A DNA stretch of 34,131 nt from positions 1-34,131 of the forward strand of contig CAMZIY010000011.1 in NCBI GenBank assembly GCA_947307365.1, read 5' to 3'. The DNA comes from an uncultured Clostridia bacterium (lineage in GTDB: Bacteria; Bacillota; Clostridia; Oscillospirales; Oscillospiraceae). The notes beneath the pieces are model-generated. The model had not been told where the DNA came from. It was given only the letters and a program-made list of their open reading frames with translations, and did no database searches. This document shows positions 9,103 to 15,730 of this stretch, one piece after another. The position numbers and the translations under genes are program-made. Positions within the stretch are counted from its first letter, which is position 1; every line of letters begins with the position of its first letter.

Positions 9103-10121
9103 ATAAGCGCCTCCAGGAAAGCAAAAGCCAAGTCATACATTTTCTGCATATCCTTCAGGCAGAACACGCAGGAAGGAGAGTGTATATTCCGTACCGCCGC
9201 AGAGATCGCAGCCACCCGTGCGCCGGCTCCGCCCCGCTGGATCGAAGAGGCGTCCGTCCCTCCGGATATCTTGGTTTTCGTCTGCCAGGTTATCCCCTTT
9301 TCCCCGGCGATGTCGGTCAGTCTGCGGAAGAGACCGTGATCATAGATGCTCCCTCCGTCCATGAATGGGATCACAGGCCCCTTGCCGGGGCTGCAAACCT
9401 TTTCACCGCCGGATTGAGAGGGCAGATCCGCTGCCGTTGTCCCCTCCAGGATCAAGGCAATATCCGGGCTGAGCTGCCAAGCAGCGGTCTGAGATCCCCG
9501 GCATCCCACCTCTTCCTGCACGGTGAAGGCAAACCAGGCATCCCTTGGCAGGCCCCTTCGGATCAGCTCCAGCAGTATGGTGCAGCCCACCCTGTCGTCT
9601 ATGGCTTTTGCCTTAAGATAGCCGTCCCCGAACTCAGTCACACCGTCGTCAAAGGTACCGACGTCTCCCAGTGACACCAGTTTTTCCGCCTCTTCCTTTG
9701 AGGAAATGCCGATATCTATGGAAAGTTCCCGCAAAGCCGGGACTTTTTCCCGTTCCGCCGCGCTGGTTTGATGGATGGCCTTCAGCCCGATCACCCCCGG
9801 GATCGCCTTGTCTCCCACCAGGACCTTTTTCCCGATGACTACCCTGCGGTCCACACCGCCCACAAAATCGAATTTCAGGTAGCCTTCAGCTGTGATATCC
9901 GTAATAATGACCCCGACTTCGTCCATGTGAGCAGCCAGAAGGATCCGCTTCCCGGGCTCTTCGGGCAGTTTTCCCCGGACGTGCACCAGGAGGTTCCCCA
10001 TGGCATCTTCCCTGATCTCCGCCGCGTACGGACTCACCTGTTCCCTGATATAATTCCGAACCGCTTCCTCCCGACCGGACACGCCGGGCAGGCGGCACAG
10101 CGTTTTCAGCGTTTCTTTCAT
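9099..10121 (-). CDS. M42 family metallopeptidase, second paralogue
   Basis: This is a 340-residue dinuclear-metal aminopeptidase of the FrvX/glutamyl-aminopeptidase/TET type. Visible metal and catalytic residues are H65-M-D67-E-V-G, D175 in A-I-D-D-R, E203-E204 in Q-E-E-V-G-C-R-G, E226 in I-L-E-G-T-T-A-A-D, and H314 in N-I-H-S-P. The start is placed at the ATG at 10119-10121: GGGGAGGTG lies nine bases upstream, and the ATG overlaps the stop codon of the preceding M42 gene in an ATGA. An upstream in-frame extension of 20 residues has no ribosome-binding site and would run back into that gene. The adjacent M42 gene is a diverged paralogue. These enzymes trim peptides from the N-terminus in the cytoplasm. 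Confidence 0.93.
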   Translation of the reverse strand: MKETLKTLCRLPGVSGREEAVRNYIREQVSPYAAEIREDAMGNLLVHVRGKLPEEPGKRILLAAHMDEVGVIITDITAEGYLKFDFVGGVDRRVVIGKKVLVGDKAIPGVIGLKAIHQTSAAEREKVPALRELSIDIGISSKEEAEKLVSLGDVGTFDDGVTEFGDGYLKAKAIDDRVGCTILLELIRRGLPRDAWFAFTVQEEVGCRGSQTAAWQLSPDIALILEGTTAADLPSQSGGEKVCSPGKGPVIPFMDGGSIYDHGLFRRLTDIAGEKGITWQTKTKISGGTDASSIQRGGAGARVAAISAAVRNIHSPSCVFCLKDMQKMYDLAFAFLEALI

Positions 10122-11143
10122 TCCAGTGCACCTCCCCGGATAAATTCGCTCAAAAGCCGAGCGGCGGCTTCCGCGTCGCACAGGCGTACGGTCTCCACAG
10201 GGCTGTGCATATATTTGATCGGTACGGAAACAATGGCGGTGGCTACGCCCTGTCGGCTCACCTGCATGGGCCAGCCGTTCGTGCCGCTGTTTCCGGGAAG
10301 CACTTCTATGGAATAGGGGATCTCCGCCGTGCCGGCGGTTCGAATCAACGCATCGGTCATGCTGCGGGTGGCATTGGGACCGACACCGATAGTGCAGCCC
10401 TTTCCCGGCGTGAATGTGCCCGGTTCCGTGCAGTCCGGCGTACGGGCAAAGGTCACATCAACCGCGATGCACCAATCCGGATCCGCGCTCCAGATCCCGG
10501 GCTTTGCTCCGCGGCAGCCCACTTCCTCCTGGACGCTGAGCATCACCGTCAGATCCCAGGGGATCTTCTCTCCCTTCAGTTCTTCCAAAGTGGCGAGAAG
10601 TACGGCGGCACAAAGCCTGTCATCCAAAGCCTTTCCGGAGATGCTGTCTCCCTGGAGCCGGATGAGATCGCCCCGGAAAACGCCGGGGGTCCCGATGGGT
10701 ATGCGTTTTTCCGCTTCTTCCTGTGTCAGTCCAAGATCGATATACAGATCCTTCACCTGAATCGCCTGTTCCCGCTGCTCAGCGGTAAGCACATGGGGCG
10801 GAAGGCAGTCGATCACGCCATATAAGGGTTCTTCCCCCATGACTGTGACCTCTCTGCCGGGCAGCATACGGCTGTCCACTCCCCCGATGGCGGAAAACCG
10901 AAGGAAGCCGTCGGTGATCTCGGTCACGATAAAGCCCACTTCATCCAGATGGGCATCAAGCAGAAGATGTTTCGCTCCTGGTTTTCCGCAGCGGCGGATT
11001 CCAAACAGATTGCCTATCACGTCCCGGTGCACCTCGTCCACCAGGGGGCGCATCAGTTCCTCGGCCCGATCCGTTACCGCTGATTCATAGCCGGATGGAC
11101 CGCTTTCCCGGCAGAGCTGCCGGGTATATTCTTCAATCCGCAT
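10118..11143 (-). CDS. M42 family metallopeptidase, first paralogue
   Basis: This 341-residue M42 aminopeptidase has all expected ligands: H65-L-D67-E-V-G, D174 in A-L-D-D-R, E206-E207 in Q-E-E-V-G-C-R-G, D229 in A-V-D-V-T, and H313 in Y-M-H-S-P-V-E. Its neighbour has Glu in place of the D229 ligand, and both forms occur in the family. The pair may form separate or mixed TET-like complexes with different side-chain preferences (inference). AAGGAG precedes the start. The gene begins 15 nt after the murD stop codon and ends in a 4-nt overlap with the second M42 gene, so it belongs to the murD operon. Confidence 0.93.
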   Translation of the reverse strand: MRIEEYTRQLCRESGPSGYESAVTDRAEELMRPLVDEVHRDVIGNLFGIRRCGKPGAKHLLLDAHLDEVGFIVTEITDGFLRFSAIGGVDSRMLPGREVTVMGEEPLYGVIDCLPPHVLTAEQREQAIQVKDLYIDLGLTQEEAEKRIPIGTPGVFRGDLIRLQGDSISGKALDDRLCAAVLLATLEELKGEKIPWDLTVMLSVQEEVGCRGAKPGIWSADPDWCIAVDVTFARTPDCTEPGTFTPGKGCTIGVGPNATRSMTDALIRTAGTAEIPYSIEVLPGNSGTNGWPMQVSRQGVATAIVSVPIKYMHSPVETVRLCDAEAAARLLSEFIRGGALE

Positions 11144-11158
11144 GATATTCTCCTTATC

Positions 11159-12481
11159 TCAGAGTTCATTTACGATCGTTTTGAAGGTCTCTCCGCGCTC
11201 CTCAAAGTTTTTAAATGCGTCAAAGGAAGCACTGGCCGGACTGAGAAGCACCGTTTCCCCCGGTTCTGCTGTCTTTGCAGCGGTCAGGACCGCCTGGCGG
11301 AAATCCGCTTCCTCCAGGATCAGCGGCATCTCTCCCCCGGCTGCCAGGACGGCTTCCCTGATCTTGGGACCGGTAGGTCCCGTCAGGATCAGAGCCCGCA
11401 CTCTGCCGGGGATCTCCGCTCCCAATGGGGCATAGGGGATATGCTTGTCATATCCCCCTGCGATGAGGACGAGGCGCTGTCCTTCCAGGGCCCGGAGACC
11501 GGCAATGGTCCGGGATGGGCTGGAAGCGATGGAATCATTGATGTACCGAACTCCATTCTTCTCCCGCACCAACTCCAGACGATGCTCCACCCCGCCAAAG
11601 CTGCCGGCGACCTGGCGGCAGACCGCTTCGCCCACCAGGGGGTAAACGGCGCAAAAAGCTGCCATATAGTTCTCGATATTGTGCAGACCTGGCAATTTGA
11701 TCTCCTCTCGCCTCAGCAGAGGATGATCCCCGAACCACACCGTCTCTCCATCGAACCAGCACCCTTCCGGCTGTCTTGTACGGCGGCTGAAAAAGCGCAC
11801 CTTGCCCGAGGCCTCGGCCGCATAGGCAGAGGATACGGGATCGTCCCCGTTCAGCACCAGCAAACCGTTTTTATCCTGATGTAGGAATACGTTCTTCTTC
11901 GCCTGAGAGTATTCATCCATATCCCGATGCCAGTCCAGGTGGTTGGGCTGTACATTGGTCACAATGGCTGTGGAAGCGCTCATGGACATGCTCATAAGCT
12001 GGAAGGAGGAGAGTTCAACCACAGCGCAATCCTGCGGGCTGATCCGATCTACCTGATCCAGAAGCGGATGGCCGATGTTGCCGCCGAGCCAAACGGTCTT
12101 CCCCGCAGCCTTCAGGAGTTCGGAAAGGATGGTCGTTGTCGTCGTTTTTCCGTCGCTGCCGGTAATGGCAAAGACCGGGCATGGACAGAGCTGAAAAAAA
12201 GCCTCCATTTCGCTGGTGAGCACTGCGCCGGGCTTCAGAGGGATCTGATCCGGGCGGAGACCGGGCGTGCGAAACACCACATCCTCTGTCAGATCCCGAA
12301 GATAATCCGGACCGGTGATCGTTTTCACTCCATCCATAGGCGGAAGTTCGCGTTTATCTCTGACCGTAACTTCAAGTCCTTCTGCAGCAAGCAGCTTGAC
12401 CAGCGGTTCATTGCTGATCCCCATGCCAAGAACGGCCACCCGTTTTCCCCGGAGGCCGTCAAGGTAGTCTTTCAGATTCAT
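11159..12481 (-). CDS. murD: UDP-N-acetylmuramoylalanine--D-glutamate ligase MurD
   Basis: MurD adds D-glutamate to UDP-MurNAc-L-Ala using ATP in cytoplasmic peptidoglycan precursor synthesis. The 440-residue protein shows the N-terminal UDP-binding region (V-A-V-L-G-M-G), the ATP loop G108-S-D-G-K-T-T-T and V-E-L-S-S-F-Q-L. It also has N-H-L-D-W-H, the S-Q-A-K-K-N segment with the carbamylated Lys, G-V-E-H-R-L-E, and the C-terminal S-P-A-S-A-S-F-D-A-F-K-N-F-E-E-R-G signature. The start is taken as the ATG at 12479-12481; an in-frame TTG six codons earlier is less likely. Its position outside any dcw cluster, leading an operon of peptidases and a sporulation gene, is unusual. A clear promoter lies upstream. 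Confidence 0.95.
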   Translation of the reverse strand: MNLKDYLDGLRGKRVAVLGMGISNEPLVKLLAAEGLEVTVRDKRELPPMDGVKTITGPDYLRDLTEDVVFRTPGLRPDQIPLKPGAVLTSEMEAFFQLCPCPVFAITGSDGKTTTTTILSELLKAAGKTVWLGGNIGHPLLDQVDRISPQDCAVVELSSFQLMSMSMSASTAIVTNVQPNHLDWHRDMDEYSQAKKNVFLHQDKNGLLVLNGDDPVSSAYAAEASGKVRFFSRRTRQPEGCWFDGETVWFGDHPLLRREEIKLPGLHNIENYMAAFCAVYPLVGEAVCRQVAGSFGGVEHRLELVREKNGVRYINDSIASSPSRTIAGLRALEGQRLVLIAGGYDKHIPYAPLGAEIPGRVRALILTGPTGPKIREAVLAAGGEMPLILEEADFRQAVLTAAKTAEPGETVLLSPASASFDAFKNFEERGETFKTIVNEL

Positions 12482-12529
12482 CTTTTCACTTCCCCGCAAC
12501 TGTTAATGTGTTCCGAATATCTATTGATC

Positions 12530-12558
12530 ATTATAGCCCAGCACCGGGGCAAATGCAA
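12530..12558 (-). promoter_or_regulatory. murD operon promoter
   Basis: On the minus strand TTGCAT (12553-12558) and a perfect TATAAT (12530-12535) are 17 nt apart. Transcription would begin about 45 nt before the murD ATG. It is back-to-back with the rnpB promoter; the two -35 boxes are only 19 nt apart. Confidence 0.75.
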
Positions 12559-12577
12559 TCCTCCCCGCCTGACGGCC

Positions 12578-12606
12578 TTGACAGTCTTCCCCCGGCAGAG
12601 TACAAT
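12578..12606 (+). promoter_or_regulatory. rnpB promoter
   Basis: A perfect TTGACA (12578-12583) and TACAAT (12601-12606) are separated by 17 nt. The predicted start near 12613 coincides with the first strand of helix P1 of the RNase P RNA. Confidence 0.85.
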
Positions 12607-12611
12607 GCCGC

Positions 12612-12977
12612 TGTGAGCAAACAGGGCAGTCGCGCATCCGCTGCGAAAGCGGGGATGTGAGGAAAGTCCGGGCTGCACAGGGCGAGGATAACGGCTAACG
12701 GCCGCCGAAGGCGACTTCAGGAAAAGTGCAACAGAGAGATACCGCCGTCCGTTTGGGCGGCAAGGGTGGAAACGTGGGGTAAGAGCCCACGGAACGGCTC
12801 GAGAGTGTCCGTTCATGTAAACTCTATCCGCAGCAACACCGTGGTACTGGGGACAACAGGCCTGCCCGGCCGTCCCCAAGGAGGTGGCTGGAGCGCAGCG
12901 GCAACGCTGCGCCAAGATAGATGACTGCCGCGGACATGAAAATGTCCGTACAGAACCCGGCTTACGGTTTACTCACA
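12612..12977 (+). ncRNA. rnpB: RNase P RNA component (class A-like)
   Basis: This is the catalytic RNA that removes 5' leaders from tRNA precursors. The universal P4 strands are visible: GAGGAAAGTCCGGGCT at 12659-12674 and ACAGAACCCGGCTTA at 12950-12964. The P1 ends pair (12612-12622 with 12967-12977, one mismatch). Internal landmarks include the GGCGACTTCAGG region followed by AACAGAGAGATACCGCC. Length is about 366 nt. The class A appearance suits Clostridia rather than Bacillales. It has its own promoter and a hairpin terminator just downstream. Confidence 0.97.
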
Positions 12978-12983
12978 AAGAAA

Positions 12984-13012
12984 GGCGGCACACATGTGCC
13001 GCCCTTCTTCAT
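12984..13012. terminator. rnpB terminator, possibly also serving the acetyltransferase gene
   Basis: The 8-bp GC-rich stem GGCGGCAC/GTGCCGCC (12984-12991 with 12996-13003) is followed on the plus strand by a pyrimidine-rich tail. On the minus strand, TTTCTTTG follows the stem, so the same hairpin can end the converging acetyltransferase mRNA. Confidence 0.7.
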
Positions 13013-13013
13013 T

Positions 13014-13553
13014 CTATTCCAGATCCCGATAGAAATAGATATCCGCCTTGTCCTCCTGGATCGTACCGCGATAGGCCCGATTGTCAAAACCGCCGATGGA
13101 AAACCCCTGGCTGATGTAAAACAGGCACGCGGACAGATTGTTATCCTGCCCCACCGTGTAGACTCCAATCATTCCCAGGGTCTGCGCTTCCTCCATGCAG
13201 GCCTGAATGAGCCTTCCGCCCACGCCGCTTCTCCGCCGATCCCGGCATACTTTCAGGTCATCCAGATAAAGATACCGGAACATATGACGCCGCAGCACGG
13301 CAAGACCGATGCAGGCGCCATCTTCATAAGCTCCCAGGAATATGCCCTTTTCCTTTTCCAGATCGTATGGTTCGTCGGGAAAACACATTTCCTTTTCTTC
13401 CGCAAACCGTTCTGTCCGGTACGACCACACCCCGTCATGAAGCGCGGGGATCATTCTGCCCCACAGAGTAAAAGGTTCGTTTTTCAACTGAGCATCCTGT
13501 CCATGAGCAGAATCGATCCTGCAGATCTCAACCAATCGTTTCGCCTCCCGCAT
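13014..13553 (-). CDS. GNAT family N-acetyltransferase, streptothricin-acetyltransferase-like
   Basis: This protein of about 173-179 residues has the GNAT acetyl-CoA site: L-Y-L-D-D-L-K-V, then R-R-R-S-G-V-G-G-R-L (pyrophosphate loop), then Q-D-N-N-L-S-A-C-L-F-Y-I-S-Q-G-F. The last block and the N-terminal N-E-P-F-T-L-W-G-R-M-I-P stretch recall Sat-type streptothricin acetyltransferases, so an aminoglycoside-like or streptothricin-like substrate is possible. Many relatives have no known function. The start is uncertain. The ATG at 13553 has no well-spaced ribosome-binding site, while an in-frame TTG at 13535 is preceded by GGGAGG with eight bases between and may be the true start. It stands alone between converging rnpB and the EF-G-like gene. 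Confidence 0.82.
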   Translation of the reverse strand: MREAKRLVEICRIDSAHGQDAQLKNEPFTLWGRMIPALHDGVWSYRTERFAEEKEMCFPDEPYDLEKEKGIFLGAYEDGACIGLAVLRRHMFRYLYLDDLKVCRDRRRSGVGGRLIQACMEEAQTLGMIGVYTVGQDNNLSACLFYISQGFSIGGFDNRAYRGTIQEDKADIYFYRDLE

Positions 13554-13558
13554 ACACA

Positions 13559-13587
13559 GGCACCGGCTCCCTGGGGGGGCCGGTGCC
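13559..13587 (-). terminator. GC-rich hairpin after the EF-G-like gene (terminator without T tract)
   Basis: A perfect 9-bp stem, GGCACCGGC with GCCGGTGCC (13559-13567 with 13579-13587), encloses an 11-nt loop. It lies 27 nt past the stop of the EF-G-like gene and 5 nt before the ATG of the acetyltransferase. No T run follows on the minus strand. It may stabilise the mRNA 3' end, be a weak terminator, or affect acetyltransferase translation. Confidence 0.4.
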
Positions 13588-13614
13588 GATGATTTAAATG
13601 GATCCGGGTTGGTC

Positions 13615-15636
13615 TTATTCGTTCTCTGCCAGAGCCTTTGCTTCCTCTATGATCTTCTGCTGAACCATGGCAGGAGCTTCCTCATACCGGGCGAACTTCA
13701 GAACGAAGGATCCGCGGCCCTGGGTCATGGAGCGGAGGTCGATGGTATAGGAACTCATCTCCGCCATAGGAACCTCAGCTTCGACGATCTGCATGCCGTC
13801 ATGGGCGTTCATGCCCAGCACGGTACCCCGGCGCTTGGAGCTGATATCGCTCATGATATCGCCCAGGTAGGAGTCGGGAATCGTAACGGTAAGAGTTCCG
13901 ATGGGCTCCAGGATCACGGGGCTGGCATTCACCAGTTCCTTGTACGCCAGGTTGGCGGCCGTCTTAAAGGCCATTTCGGAGGAATCCACCGGGTGGAAAT
14001 CGCCATCATACAGAGTGGCCTTCAGATAAACCATGGGGTAACCCGCCAGCACGCCCTTTACGCAGGATTCCCGCAGGCCCTTTTCCACCGCGGGGAAGAA
14101 GTTCTTGGGCACGCTGCCGCCGAACACTTCCTCTGCAAAGATCATGTCTTCCTGTTCGGTCTGAGGCTCAAAGCGGATCTTTACGTCTGCGAACTGGCCA
14201 TGACCGCCGGTCTGCTTCTTGTGACGGCCGTGGGCTTCATACTTTTTGCGGATCTTCTCCCGATAAGGAACGCGGGCAGGAGAAAGGACCACCTCTACGC
14301 CGAACTTGTTCTTCAGCTTGGAGCAGAGCACATCCAGATGGATATCGCCGGCGCCGGAAATGACCAGCTGCTTGGTTTCTCCGTTGTTTTCCAGGCTGAA
14401 AGTGGGGTCTTCTTCGGCCAGACGGTTGAGGCCCTGAGCGACTTTGTCGTCCTGACCTTTGACCTTGGGGCTGATGGCCATGGAATAGCAGGGTTCCGCG
14501 AACTCGATCCCGGGAGCGGCTTCGACCCTGGACGCGGCGCAGAGGGTATCGCCGGTCTTGCTGTCAGTCAGCTTGGCCACAGCGCCGATATCGCCGCATT
14601 CGATGACCTGCACCTCGGTATTCTTCTTGCCCTGCATGACATAAATATGGCCCAGCTTTTCGTTGGCCCCGCTGCGGGCATTGACCAGAGTCATATCAGG
14701 AGTGACCTTGCCGGCCAGAACTTTGAAAAGGCTGAACTTGCCGAACTGGTCGGAAATGGTCTTATAGATGATCGCCTTGGCGGGAGCATCAGGATCCAGC
14801 TCTTTTCCCCCTTCCCGGGGGCTGGGGAAGTAATTCACGATGGCGTCCAGCAGAACGGTGGTGCCCAGGCCGCTCATGGCGCTTCCGCAGAACACCGGGC
14901 AGATGTCACCATCCCGGATGCCTACGCTCAGGGCTCCATAGACCTCATCCAGGGAGAGTTCCATGGTATCCAGATACTTCTCCATCAGCTCTTCGCTGGT
15001 ACCGGCCGCATTTTCAACCAGCTCCTCGTTGAGCTCGTTCAGACGGTCGGCTTCCGCGGCAGGGACCGGGATCTCCGTCCGTTTTCCGCCTTCTATACGG
15101 TAAGCCTTTTTAGTGACGACGTCGATGATGCCGGTGACCTTCTCGCCTTCCACCACAGGCATAGCCAGAGCGGAGACGGAATTGCCGAAGCGTTCGCGCA
15201 GCTGGTTGAAGGTACGGTCGTAATCCGCATGCTCTTCATCCGTCTTGGAAATATAGATGGCGCGGGGCTTGCCGGCCTGGGTAAGGGATTTCCATGCTTT
15301 TTCGGTGCCGACGTTGATCCCGTCCTTGGCAGTGACGCAGATAATGCCCGCATCCGCTACCCGCAGCGCCTCCTGAACTTCGCCGGCAAAATCGAAGAAA
15401 CCGGGAGTGTCCAGAATGTTGATCTTGATCTTGTTGTAGTTGGCATAGACGGTGGAGGTGGAGATGCTGATCTGGCGCTTGACTTCTTCAGCGTCATAGT
15501 CGCAGGTGGAGTTGCCTTCCACCACCTTGCCGAGCCGGTCCGTCATTCCCGTGAGGTAAAGGATGCTCTCGGCCAAGCTGGTCTTGCCGGTGCTGCCATG
15601 GCCCAGCAGACAAATATTGCGGATCTTATCTGACAT
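13615..15636 (-). CDS. Elongation factor G-like GTPase (EF-G paralogue)
   Basis: The 673-residue protein has the full EF-G domain series: a GTPase domain, then domains II-V (G-S-A-M-S-G-L-G near 286, H-L-D-V-L-C near 405, and C-terminal D-I-S-S-K-R-R-G-T-V-L-G-M-N). The P-loop is G12-H-G-S-T-G-K-T-S, not the G-H-I-D-A-G-K-T-T of canonical FusA. G3 is D76-T-P-G-F. G4 reads S130-K-T-D where N-K-x-D is expected. These features place it in the EF-G-like clade (often called EF-G2 or 'elongation factor G-like'), whose members are often not essential for translocation. AAGGAGAGG precedes the ATG. It has its own promoter. Confidence 0.88.
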   Translation of the reverse strand: MSDKIRNICLLGHGSTGKTSLAESILYLTGMTDRLGKVVEGNSTCDYDAEEVKRQISISTSTVYANYNKIKINILDTPGFFDFAGEVQEALRVADAGIICVTAKDGINVGTEKAWKSLTQAGKPRAIYISKTDEEHADYDRTFNQLRERFGNSVSALAMPVVEGEKVTGIIDVVTKKAYRIEGGKRTEIPVPAAEADRLNELNEELVENAAGTSEELMEKYLDTMELSLDEVYGALSVGIRDGDICPVFCGSAMSGLGTTVLLDAIVNYFPSPREGGKELDPDAPAKAIIYKTISDQFGKFSLFKVLAGKVTPDMTLVNARSGANEKLGHIYVMQGKKNTEVQVIECGDIGAVAKLTDSKTGDTLCAASRVEAAPGIEFAEPCYSMAISPKVKGQDDKVAQGLNRLAEEDPTFSLENNGETKQLVISGAGDIHLDVLCSKLKNKFGVEVVLSPARVPYREKIRKKYEAHGRHKKQTGGHGQFADVKIRFEPQTEQEDMIFAEEVFGGSVPKNFFPAVEKGLRESCVKGVLAGYPMVYLKATLYDGDFHPVDSSEMAFKTAANLAYKELVNASPVILEPIGTLTVTIPDSYLGDIMSDISSKRRGTVLGMNAHDGMQIVEAEVPMAEMSSYTIDLRSMTQGRGSFVLKFARYEEAPAMVQQKIIEEAKALAENE

Positions 15637-15674
15637 GAATTTCCTCTCCTTATTAGAATCTGCAAACTTTTAAA

Positions 15675-15703
15675 ATTATACATGAGCGCAGGGAAAAATA
15701 CAA
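15675..15703 (-). promoter_or_regulatory. Promoter of the EF-G-like gene
   Basis: On the minus strand TTGTAT (15698-15703) and TATAAT (15675-15680) are 17 nt apart. They lie in the 94-nt gap between the upstream membrane-protein gene and the EF-G-like ATG, which makes the EF-G-like gene separately transcribed. Confidence 0.7.
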
Positions 15704-15730
15704 GTCTTTTTCTCGGGAAGACGGAACAGG

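Noticed and set aside
13609..15633. 674-codon open frame on the plus strand opposite the EF-G-like gene
   Set aside because: It is codon-aligned antisense to a well-supported gene. It stays open because that gene avoids TTA, CTA and TCA codons; it has no family resemblance.
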